Assembly (NCBI RefSeq): GCF_048773025.1
Contig: NC_133554.1
Span: 54,412,769 to 54,476,768 of the forward strand
Length of the DNA stretch: 64,000 nt
From: Camelus bactrianus
Taxonomy: Eukaryota > Chordata > Mammalia > Artiodactyla > Camelidae
Direction: 5' to 3'
Shown: positions 51,401 through 63,600 of the stretch, piece after piece
How positions within the stretch are numbered: the stretch's first letter is position 1
How the letters are laid out: every line of letters begins with the position of its first letter
Notes under the pieces: model-generated
The model's database searches: none
What the model saw: the letters and a program-made list of their open reading frames with translations, nothing else
Told to the model about the DNA's origin: nothing
Translations under genes and position numbers: made by a program

Positions 51401-54400
51401 CATTGTAAAACACCTGCATAGCAACATCTAGGTTATTGTTTAATTGAATCACTAGGACTCTAGGTGACACATGAAACTGACCATTCATACCCACACATAA
51501 AAGATACCAATTCATAGACTTTGTTCGCTTTTCTACTGAGATTTTTCTTTATTGTTTTGCTTTGTTTTTCCAGTTGGGGAGGTAATTAGGTTTATTTCTT
51601 TTTTTAGTGGAGGTACTGGGGATGGAGCCCAGGACCTCATGCATGCTCGGTATGCCCTTGACCCCTGAGCTCTACCTTCCCTCCTCAGTCCTTTTCTTTA
51701 TGGCATTTGAATTTCCTGTCTTGGTTTAAAAAAAAAAAAAAAAGTCACTCAGAGCCACTATAAGAGCCATGGTAACCACCCCATTCATCTTGGTTTTCTA
51801 AATGTTCCCCCGGAATCATGAAGTCACAGGAAAGCAACGTTTTTAGACAGCATTAGCCCAGTTCCCATTGAGAGGCCTCTACGGAAGTGCAATTTAATGT
51901 GAGGCCTTGGCTTTTAGCAAAGGTCGATACAAAAGCTATAAGTAAAGCTTTGCATCTTCTGCAAAATGACAACTGCCCATTTCGTCATCCAGGGCCTCTT
52001 GTACTAGAGAATCCTCCCAGCATCTCATGCCAAGAGAAAATACTCACTGATTGAAAGGACTCGGGTGTTCTTGTTTGGCAATAAGTACCACACACCCTAT
52101 CTGGTTTCCCATTTTGTCTTGACTTCCAGGAAATCCAGAACCAAGTATAATGCCCAGATACAGGAACAACCCAGCCTCACTCTGGGGCAGAACCTCCTCA
52201 GGCAGCATCCTTAACTGCCCTTTCCCCGTAAATCACCTCAAGTCCATCCATTTGGAAGTGCATGAGGCACAAATACGGACGTAAACAAAACGACTTAGGG
52301 AGGGAGAACAAAGATCCTTGTCTGAATGGTAGCAAAGCTGACACAGAGCTTTCTGCCAGCATCACGCTTAGGTAACACTTTCACAAATGATCCCAAGGAG
52401 GGAAGGTGCCGTGGAAAATCTAGACCTGAGCTTGACATCTGGCTTCTGCAAGCAGTGAAACTTGGAGCCCCCCTGGAGAAACCTCAGGAAAATCCCAGTA
52501 GCTCTTGAGTGGAGAGAGAAACTCCATTGTGTATCTAAGGTAATAGATTAGGCAGATCTATCCCTAAGACTTGGGGAGCTAGGGCTAAAATACCAATGGG
52601 GGCCCCATATACCCTATGTCCCAATATTTTAACTAAGTCAAGCTAAAAGAAACTACCAAATCAAGTGTATCTGATCTTCCCACCTTGACAAACATACCTT
52701 CCTACCAACCGGGAAGCCAGGTTTAAATGTGGGATTCTCAGAAGTTCTGCACCAAACATGGCAGCCTAGCCATCTCCCAGCCCTCAGCTCCCCAGCCACA
52801 GGTGGTCCCCTGCTCTTCCGCCTCCTACACTTTCCACACCCCAAATGTCCTCAAGAGAATGCACATGGACACCCCAAGCTTTGTGGACATCCCAAGCTTT
52901 GTCCACACCCCTGCAAACAGCCACCCCTTGGCCACTCAGATACGGGGTGCAACACTAGCAGTTTTGCCCCAACATTAGCTTGGGGCAAAGCATGGTCTGT
53001 TGGAGGGACATAGGTCTTTGGCCCTGTGGAGCACTCATTCCGTGGGGAGGGGCACAGGCAGAGGAGGACCAGGTCTAAGGATGATCTTGGATTTAGGGGG
53101 AAATAATTCAATAACATTTGTAAATTGATCAGCTCTGAGCTCTCGGTTGTGGTCCAGAAATAAGTTCTGTAGAGTCATCAACTGATTCCTGATGTGATCA
53201 TCTCCAGGGGCGGCTGTCTCTAAAAAGGCCAATACAAGAGCATCACCCTGTCCCTTCCTCCAGGCAGGATTCAGCTGGGTCTGAAACACTGAACCCTGTC
53301 ACCCTGGACCCTGTGTTCACTGAACCAGAAAGGGTCCCAAAAAGATGGAACTGTTTTCAGATGATGTGAGAAGAAAGTGATGAGAACTCTTCACCCTGGA
53401 AAGGAAAAGAGGAAAAAGAATGAGAACCTGTTATATCCTTTAGCAAATGAACGAGGTGGACGTGGATGGACTGACCGAATCCTCAGCGTTCTGGAATATT
53501 CTCTCTAGGAAGCACTTCTTCCAGCTTGGGGAATCTGGATTTGAAATGGAAATTATTAAAGCCACTGCACACAACAAATAAATGGAGCCTTTTAATCCAG
53601 GAGGAAATACAAGCTGAATGGAATTTGGTTCAAGAAGTGGGGACCGGGGGGCCATAGTCAGAGGATGTCCAAAGTCAGCATCACGGACAACCCATGTTTG
53701 CCCTGGGGCAAACAGTGCTGGTACCCATGGGTCGGACCTAAGGAGATCCTGTCATTGGCCATGTTTTTACATTTTTGGTTTTTTATGTTTTTAAATTTTT
53801 GCAAGTCCAGCTAAAGTTGGTATCTCCCAAGTCTTTCCAGTGATCGTGAATTCTTGCCTTTGGGAAGTGGCTACTGTCCACTTTGAAACTAAGGCATTTA
53901 CCCACTCACCCATTCATTCATTCATTCACTGAGGACCCACAGGGTATCAGCCTCTGGGTGCATGTATATTTCTTCTCTGTTGCTTACAATTTTCTTTCAA
54001 ACATAGCACCTGAGCTTGCAGCTAGCTCTGCGCACTGCTTCCTCTGAGTACAGAAGAGCCAGCTCCTTCTTTTCAAAACTCTGCTTCCCTTAAAAATGTC
54101 CTCTCCAAGGCCTTTCTCAGGGCCAAGGGCAAACTCTTCCCAAGGCATGTAACCAGACACCCCCGTTTTTTTAAATCCTATGTACTTTCCCATGCAGGAG
54201 ACCCACTGTGTGAGTCCAGGCCTTCCAAGCAGCAGATGCCAAAGGGAACTCAATGTATTAGGGGAAATACCCATGAGAGAAACGGGGTAGGAGCCAGGAG
54301 GGGCGAGGAGAGCAGGTCTGGCCCAGGTGAAGGAGAGAGAGCAGGAAGGTTGGGTCGAAGTGTCTAGGATTGCTGTGCAGCCTCTGGGAGTTTCTGTTAA

Positions 54401-54584
54401 ACTGTGAGGGAGTCCTTGAGCTGAAGTCGGCCTTCAGGGGAGTCCTGTGTCTCCCAGGAACAGACTTGCCTCAGTGTCCCTGCCGCACCCAACTTTGGCC
54501 GGGAACTTCCAAACTTTGAAATGAGATTTCCTCTGTGCTTTCCTGCCATCTTCAGTGGCTTCGATAGGAAAACCAGAGTTTGGC

Positions 54585-54633
<49 letters not shown>

Positions 54634-57600
54634 CACGCACATGCTTACACATGTGAGTGTGTCTCTGTGTCTGTTGTTCATGTGTGGTGTGTGCACACAC
54701 ATTTATGTGCATTTAGAAGGAACCCCCTCCCACGTCCACGAGGACATCTGGGCAGTCCGATCCACACTACGGGCCCTCAGCTCTCTCTGTTGCTCCCTTT
54801 CAGACCATCCTGGTTGGTGATAGCGGCGTGGGAAAGACATCTCTGCTGGTTCAGTTCGACCAGGGCAAGTTCATCCCGGGCTCCTTCTCAGCCACCGTGG
54901 GCATCGGATTCACAGTAAGCACTCCCAGGCTCTGGGGCCCTGCTGTCTCTGCAGAAAATAGCTGGACACTCACATTGGGTCATTCAGGAGGTTTCATGAA
55001 AAGGCCATTTACCAAGGTGCAGGCAGAATGCTGGGAAACCAGGAGGGATGGTGTGATGCCCTCAGACAGTCTCACAGCCTTCATCCCTCCCCAAGCTTAA
55101 AAACAGTGAGAGGAGGGAACTGTCACCAGAACCAGAGACAAAGAGGGCTGTGTGCAGAGGGCTGGCAGGAGTTGTGACCCTTGGTGGAGGAATGTAGCAA
55201 ATCACCCTGTCCACCTCTTTCTGGGGCTTCCCATGGCTGAGGACAGCTGGATGCTAGAAAGCAAGGGAATATCTTGATACAGATGCAGGGCAAGAAGAAC
55301 CTGGAGAGGCAAAGGGGTGGCTTAAAATTTTAAGCACAGTCCAAACTCAGCATCATCCTGTGGGTCAGAGGGCACTGGCAGGTGAAGGGTTAAAGTTCAG
55401 GTTTTTAGCACTCTGCATCTCCCTGGACCGCAGCTCAGATTCAGGAAGCATTCTCAAGTTCTCCATCTGGAGCCCCTCTGCGGGCTACAAAGCCCTTCCT
55501 CTACCGTATATCCTCATTTCGCTCCATTTTCACCACGCCTGCCAGCTGCTCAGTGACCTTGAATCCTCAGGAGGCCTTTGGAAAGGGTTCCGGCCTTCTC
55601 TTGGACTGAAGCAGGAGCAGCAGAGCCCTCCTTCAGGGTCTCCTGGATGCTAATGCCCAGAGATGCGGGAGAGCATCATTTCTTGGGCAGCCCGGGTGTC
55701 TGAGAGGCCAGCCCCCAGGATCGAACAGAGCACCAGGCCTGCAAGGCCACACTCATGCTGAGACACAACAGAGCCAAGCTGGTGCGAAAAGAGAGGGGAC
55801 CCCTAGAAATCGGGCTTGCCCATTGGCAGGTCAGTGCAGAAGGCAAGGGCCCACGATGGACAGGGCTTCAGAGTGAAGCAGAAATGAGAGCCGGGTCAGG
55901 GTGTGCACTAGGGCCTGGAGTTAGGGAGGGATCCCCCAGGACAGGGAGGACTGGGTTAGGGTTCTGGGCAGCGCGGGGCTGAGTCCCAGGAGGGCGTGGC
56001 CACCTCAGCAAGCCCCAGGCCTTGGACCAGGCTGCCGTAAAGCGAACCCCCATCGCGGGCCCGTGTCGTCTGCCTTTCAGTAGCCAGGGCACCCGGTGCC
56101 CCCACAGTCCCAGTCACGTCTCCTCACCCACCCCACACCCGTCCTTCCGCCTGTCAGAGGGCAGGAGGCAGAGAGGGGGTGAGGGTGGGAGGGGGTGGGG
56201 GTGTGGAAACCTTGATTCACACTCCACAGATGAACAGGGGTGGGACCTCCAAATTTTGCCACAGCCTGGTAAGAAAATAAGGCAACTGGCCCGTGAGAAG
56301 GAAGAACAGGACAGGCGGGGCTCTCCCTCTCGACTGAGCTGGGCCTTCTAGTGCCTCGGCTGCTTGCGTGGCATCAGCCAGCACCGCAGGACAAACCCGT
56401 GGGCAGCTTAGGCTGAGTGAGGGCCTGAGGGCCCGACCCAGGCCCTAGCCTGGGGTCTCCTGGGGCAAAGGCATGACCTGAAAGCAAAAAGGGCACATAC
56501 CCAACCCTTCAGCTGGGATACAACCCTGGGGAGCGCCCCTCCTGGTGGTGGAGGGCGGGGACAACAGCCCGGGAGAGCAGCACTGAGGACACCTGCCGAC
56601 CCTGGGCCTAGACACAGCAGCTCACTTACAGACAAAGAGGCTGCAGCTTTCACAGAGGAAATGTCTGTCTCCTCCACAGGCCCCCTTCCCACCCCTCCAT
56701 CTAGCACTAGGGACCCTCCATTCTTTTCCTCTCCAAAGACAGGTCTCATCCCAACCCTCTCAGAACCCTCAGAGCAGCCAGATCTTTGCGCAGCAGCTCA
56801 TGTCTCCTGAGTTGTGCAGACACAGGAGCTGGAGGACACTGGGGTCTCCTTCCAAGATCAGTGGCCCGGGAGTCCCCAGAGAGCCGGCTACAAGGCACTC
56901 GCTTGTCCTTCTGTCTTTTGCACAGAGATTTGAAACACTGCCAACAGCTGGCAATTTGCAAGTGCCCTGTGGCTGGCCCTGGCTGGTGATGGTAACAGAG
57001 TCAGGGAGCGGGGGTAGCTCCTGCCAACCCAGCTTGTAAGTCTGAGTGCAGCGTGGGCAGCAGGAGAGGGGAGAAGTCCTTGATCTTCACTTGCAAGGAG
57101 GCAGAGGTGAGTGGGGGGACTACTTGGGGTCTGCCCTCAGGCCACCTCCCAGAGCCTCTATACCCTACTGCTTCTGAAGGTGAGAACTGCCCAGGTCCTG
57201 GGTAGCTGCCTTTCAAATCAAGGTCCTCCTCAACTCCTCCATCATCAACTCTATCAAATGGGCTGCTGAGTCCTGCAGATAGGTTTACTGGGGTGCTGAC
57301 ATCAACGGGGTTCACACAGTAGTCTCTCCAGCCAGTCCCTCTCTCACCCTAGTTCAGGTCCTCCTTGTTATTTCTTACATCAGTGTCCCCCAGACTCTCC
57401 AGTCTTGCCTGGACACCGCGGTAAAGTACATCTTCCAAAAGTCTCACCCCTGGTCCCCACCCTCTAGCACCTTCAGTGGCTCACTACTGCCTTCCAATAA
57501 GGTCTAAATCCATCATCTGCTGGCCAAGTTCTTGCACAGTTCAGCCCGGTGGTTTTCAAACACTCATTTAGTGCATATAAAAACCTCCAGTTTCTCAGCA

Positions 57601-60600
57601 GACCCTGAGCCCACCCACCCACATGTGGGGTCCAGAATCTGTGTGTAGACAGACACCGGGGACTCTGATGTAGGTTGTCCAGCAGGTGGTCCGCGTGCCT
57701 CAGCCCCCTGGCCTCTGCCTTGGTCTCCCCTCCATATCCCCCCGGGCTGTGTGCTGTCCCTCCTGCCCCAGCTCTGGGGGTTTCTCCCAGCTCCCTCTGT
57801 TCACATTTGGATGGAGGGAGGCCCTTGGCTGCACACCAGGGCCCTCCTCTGAACAACCATGAGGTTTCATGTGGCATCCTCACTTCCTCTGCCAGGAAAA
57901 GCGTCTGGAAGTCTGGGGCGAACTGTGGTACAGGAGGGCGGGGAGGTGCATGTGCATTCTGGATTTGGGGTGATGAGAGGGGCTGGGCTAATTTAAGAGG
58001 CACTTTATTCAGGGGGTGATGTGTACATCTGGGGATAGTGTGAGATGTGGGAGCATTTTAGGTGGTTCTGTGGAGCTGCTCCTCGCCCATGTATGGCTCC
58101 CTCTTGAGTCACAGGGCTGGAGGTGGGTGAACACACAGTCCCCAGTAGGCCTACAGTCACCCATCAGTTGTGCCTGCCCCTTGCCTGGAACCTCCAACAC
58201 CCAGGCAAATAGGTGAGGGCCCTTGCCCCTCTACACACCCCTCAAACAGTCCCTTTGTAATTCATGCACCTTGTTCCCTGGTAAACTGACTGCACTGTAT
58301 AGGATGCTGGGCTGGGCTAATTGAATGGTTGGCCCAGGCTGGGGTCCCTGAACTCCAGACACATTCTCATCCTCTGTCACCAGGGTTTCTGGGATGACCT
58401 GGAGACTCTTCAAAATGATTCACGACTTCCTGAATTCATTTGGTACCAAATGTTTAAGGCCTACTGTGTGCCGGGGTGGAGGGCAGCACATAGATAAGGC
58501 CAGCCCTGCCTTCAGGAACGCCTGGATTGGGAAGTGTGCCCGGAAGCTCACCTAGGAAGGTTCTCCAGGGTGGAACATTCTGGGCGCTGTCCAACAGATC
58601 AGAGGGATATGGGAGGTGTCAAAGTCCAGGGACCCGAAGTGCAAATGTGCTACAAGGTGAATATCAATCGGTCGGCAAACATTACGTTCAGATGATGTCG
58701 AGCTAGGATGTATTAGCGAAAGCGAAACTGCCTGGGCGCTGCGCTGCCCAAGGGCATCCGCAGCTTCCCCCAGGCCCGCCCCCGGGGCCACCTGTTGACC
58801 GCCAGGTGGATGGAGCTCGGGCGCCGCCTGCTGGCCGCGCTGCGCAGGGGCAACGGGAACCCGGGCCCTGGTCCGCGGATCCCAGCGATGCCAGACCTCC
58901 ACCGACCGCTACCCGTGGGAATCTAACCCCGGCGGCGGACGACCTTGGGGGACCGGTCCTAGGGCTGGATTTGGCCCATGCCCTCAGGCCAGTGCGGCTC
59001 AGGGGGCCCGCCTGCCCCTCAGAAGATGACCTAGCAGCCCTGCGCGCCCCCGCGAGAGAGCCAGCTCTCGCCCGGTAGCGTTCAAGTGGCGGAACAGAGG
59101 GAGGAGCCTGTCGGGGTCCCGGCCGCGGCGGCGGAGGGGAGAAGGAGTGGGTGGAGCCTAAGGTGGGGCGGTTCCTGCGCTGTCCCTCGCCCGCCGCCTG
59201 TCCCAGCTCACCTCGTCCAGGGACATGACGGGCACGCCTGGCGCCGCAGCCACCCGGGATGGCGAGGGCCCGGAGCGCTCCCCACCCTGCAGTCCGAGCT
59301 ACGATCTCACGGGCAAGGTGGGTGGGCACTGTGCCCAGCGCTGGGGACTCCCGTGCGGGCTCTGGGGGCCACCCTTCCCCGCACGCTTTGCCCTGAGACC
59401 CCGGCCCTCCCCGCCCAAGCCCCTTTCTGGTTCCGTCTGTGCTGGACTCATCCCTTCCCCGCAGACAGCCGGGTCTCCCAGAGTAAGGAGGGAGGGTCGA
59501 GACACAGCCTTGGGCCCATCCCAACATCCAGGGATCTGGACTAGTTCCGTGGGAAGAGGGGAGAGGCAGGTCGGAAGGACTGAGTGACTCCCCACCCAGC
59601 GGACCCCAACCCCACTTTCTTCTGTCACACTCTTGCCAATACGAGCTCCCGGGAACCCCGTGCTTCTCGGTAGGGGTTAAGCGCACAACTCTGCAAGGCA
59701 CAGGCACCAGAAGTCCTGGGAAACAGGGCTGCCTGGAGGCTCCCAGAGGACGCCCCCTGGCGGCCGGGAAACTTGCGGTTAATGCCCTTCTCCCAGCTAA
59801 ACTCAGTTGAGACTTTGTATCAGTTTCAAGGCCTTAAGCCTGAAGATCTTTAGAACCCAGCTGCCCCCAGGTGCTACCCTTCCCTTTCCACCTCTGCAGT
59901 CACTGCCCGCGCCTTCCTCTGGGAGGATGTTGCTGGCCCGAATGCGGACCCACCTGGGAAATTTAGAACCTGAGGAAGATCTGTGTGGTTAGGCACAAGT
60001 CCCCCACCTGGGAGCGCTTAAGTCAGCTCTCTGGGCTAATTCCCTCTGCAGGTGCCCCTGTATGGAAGCGGCTGGTGGTGGCGGTGGACACTGGTCTGTC
60101 TGCCCTCCCTCTGTGCCATTGGAGCAGGCTGGTCGCAGGGGCTCTGAAAGAGGTGCAGAGGGAGACTAGAGCCTTCACTCTCCCTTGTAGGGTTAGGGAG
60201 CGATGAGTGAAGGGGCTAACCCGCCGCGGCTTTGAAGGACATCTGCTTCTTTCTGTGCCTTGATTTCCTCCCTCCACTCTCACTGGCAGCCTGGGCCCTC
60301 CACCCCCACTCTTTCAGGGGAAGCCACTCTGCAAGTCACCCTTCCAGAGCCGTTGAGATAGGCGTCCTGTGTGGGCTCCAGACAGGAAATGGGCCCCGGT
60401 GTGTTCAGAGGAGGGGGAGCCTGGTGGGGACTGCCTGAACTCCTTGCCTGATAAGTCAGCTGGGTGTTTGCCTAGGAGGTGGCCAGGCTGGCAGCTGTTT
60501 GTGTTTGGTGGAATGGCCATCTTCTCTGGAGGACATGTGGGGGTGGGCTGGGTGGGTGGCTGGCATCGTTTGTGCAAAGCAGCTGTGATCTGTAAAGTAC

Positions 60601-63600
60601 ACAGGCACTCACCCTCCCTCCTTCCCTCTCTTCTCCATTGGGTGCTGGGAGCCAGGGGGCAATGCAGGCTCCAGAGGGCCCAGCCTCCAGCGCTCCGTCT
60701 GTCCCCCGGGGCCAAGCAGCGTCGGTGGGGAGTTGGCCCCTGGCCTTCACCAGCCTTCATGTCCCAGGCCTGTCCAGGACAGTCTGGGAGAAGCCTGGCA
60801 GGAGCTCCTTGGGTCAGACTAGAGGGGATGGGGCCACAGGCAGGCAGCACCCGTCCCTTCTGAAGTCACTCTTCTGAAGTCTTAGGTGGTTCATGCCAAC
60901 ATTTTTGACTCCAGCTATTAACAGACTTTAGAAAGGCCTTAAAGAAATTATCCCCCCTTCCTTTTAGCCACTGTGGGAACAGCCGCAGAAGGGTTAAGGG
61001 ATCTTCCTGAAGTCCCCAGTAACCCATGTACAAGCCAGAACCCCAGCCTTCATACTCCTTTTGCTCAGCCCCCCAGCTCTCCACCAAAGTGAGCTAACCC
61101 CATACCTCATGCCCACAGCAGAAAAGACTTTGGGCACCACTGTCAAGGTCAGAGACTCAAGAATAACTCAAGCCTAGTCCCTGCTAGACTCATTAAGTAC
61201 CAAACCGGCCAGTTAGGAAAATTCCAGCATTAGGGCTAGACCTCTGTTCTCCAAGATTGAGGAGTAACTAGACAGAGGGCCCCCCCCCAGCCCACCCCCA
61301 CATGTCCTCCAGAGAAGATGGCCGGACAGTAAAGGGATGGACACACCCCACCCCCTCCACATTCCCTCCTGTTCTCCCACCTACAGTGACCCAGGGATGC
61401 AAATTTGCAGCCATTTGTCCCTCTTGGGAGGTTTCTGCAGAAAGAACTTCAGACTAAATGTCTCTACACTTCAGTATAAATTTCAGCCTTCCCTAATTTG
61501 TGCAACCCTTTTGTCAACATAAAATGTCATTAGAAACTTCCAAATAAATGTGATGTAAAACACCCGAGGAACAGTAATTTTAGAATATGCCTTTGCAAGT
61601 GACAGAGCCCCACCCCCATGAGATGCTGATACACTCCCTGGGGCAGGAATCCCTGTCCAAGGTATTAATACTTCCCTTTCCAGGCACTGTAGCCCCACCC
61701 ATGTGCACACACATGCGTGGAAGACACACTGAGAGCAAGGGAATCCTGGCATGACGTGGCAGGGGGCAGATGTGGCCAGAGTCCAGACCACACGAATGTG
61801 GTTGTTCTCTGGGGCAATCGAGCACATCTGGGGACCTGTTGGTGCTGAGGTCTCAACTCAGGCTCCCGGGAAATTGGAAGAGGACAGGAGGGGCTGAGGG
61901 AGAGCCTGAGAGGCAGCGGGCACAGAGCCAAGGAGTGTGGAGAGGAGAGGCAAGGTGGAGGCAGCAGCAGGCTTTCCAGAAGCAGATGCCCCTCAGCACA
62001 GTCAGCATCCTTCCCTGGCCCTCAATCCCTCTTTCCCAGGTCTCTCTCCCTGGAAGCCCAGAAACTCACTCCAGCTCCCATTAACTGCCTCTGCCCCATC
62101 TCCTAGGTGATGCTTCTGGGAGACTCAGGCGTCGGCAAAACCTGTTTCCTGATCCAATTCAAAGACGGGGCCTTCCTGTCCGGGACCTTCATAGCCACCG
62201 TCGGCATAGACTTCAGGGTGAGGTGGCTGCAGGCTCCTCTCCCAGCAGCAAGCCAGGGCCTACGGCTCAGACCCGGGGTGCTGCCCTCTCCTCACCCACC
62301 CTGGCTCCTCAGGACTGCTGTGGTCAGCTACCCAGAGGCCACTGGGGTGCTCCCCTAAGGACCCCAGCGGAGCCAGCTTAGAGGAGTCTGGGCTTGAGGG
62401 GGGCTCCTTGCCCCGCTACAGGATGAGAAAAGAGAGAATGAATCTTAAAATCCCGCCCCCGAGCAGAGGGAACACCCCCTACAGTGCAAGATGAGCTTCC
62501 TGGCCCTCAGCTCCCTTGCCCGCTGCCCTCTGAGCTGGACACTTTTGGCAAGGCCTCAGAGGTCAACCAGTCTTTCTGGAGTTCTGGGGAAACACTACAC
62601 TAGGTTGAAGAGCTGGGCTGGCCCTGTGGGCAGAGAGCCACTTGTCAGCGTCCCTCCCTTTCCCCTTGATGAAGCCATCTTTACAGATCAGCATCTGTAA
62701 AGGGGAACACTCGGAGACTGCACACCCATAGGGGCCAGGAGAGTAAGCCTCTAACCCTGGCGGGGGTGCTATCTGAGGCCAGGTGCCTCCCTCCCGGTGG
62801 GAGGGGAACTGCAGCTTCACCAGGAGAACTAGTGAGCCGCCAGAGGAAAGATAACCCTGCAGATCCAGCTTCTGAGGTCCTGAGATACTGGCAGGTGTCT
62901 CATCTCCAAGAGCTTGGTTGCAGCAATGGGGCTGAGCTCCACGCCAGGCATATGGAAGCAGGGAAGGGGCCAGACCCCAGTGCTCAGCCTGTGCCCCTTG
63001 CTGAGCTCTGGGGAGAGCCAGGCAGGCTCTCAGGCTCCCCTTGCCTTGGTGTCTTGTGAGAAGGGCAGGCAGAGTCCTCAAAAGAGGGGACTCTGCAGTG
63101 TGGTTACCTGGGGACAGAGTCCCACTGCCCTGATGGGGTGATCTAGATGGAGACGGATGTCTCTGGGGCACACCAGACCCCCCTGTAGCCCTGGGGAGCA
63201 ACTAGACAGGATGTTTGCTGTTCCTTGTGATGTCAGCAGAACACAGAAGCCAAGCCTGCCTCACCCTCCACCCCGACCTCTCCTCCTGCCCTTCTGTCTT
63301 TCAGAACAAGGTGGTAACCGTGGATGGTGTGAAAGTAAAGCTGCAGGTGAGACCAGCTGCTGGGGTAGGGGTGGGGAGAGGATGGAGAGCCTGACCAAAC
63401 TCTTCACCCAACCGCAGGAGGCCCTGTGGCTCTGCCCTCAGCCTGGGGTAATTTCCTGTGGGGCCCAGGAGAGGAAACGGCTTCTGTTTGTTTGATGTCT
63501 GCAGAAAAAGCAGTTCCCAGGCACCCTTTTTCCTATGAAAGGCAGCTCCAAGTGCCTTCAGACATGCTTAGGCTCGCTCCAAACCCTCCCCAGTTTCCCA

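Noticed and set aside
57473-58003. 176-codon minus-strand frame
   Set aside because: It overlaps L2 and MER5-like fragments and low-stop GC-rich intron. No domain or splice support.
58703-59707. 334-codon open frame on the minus strand
   Set aside because: It covers the CpG island and RAB37 exon 1b in antisense. High GC content removes stop codons by chance, and the Pro/Gly/Arg/Ala-rich translation resembles no protein.
60314-60850. Overlapping 164-178-codon frames on both strands
   Set aside because: Opposing long frames in a GC-rich intron are typical chance frames, with no recognisable family.
62563-63201. 212-codon minus frame inside RAB37
   Set aside because: Intronic, no domain, composition follows local GC content.
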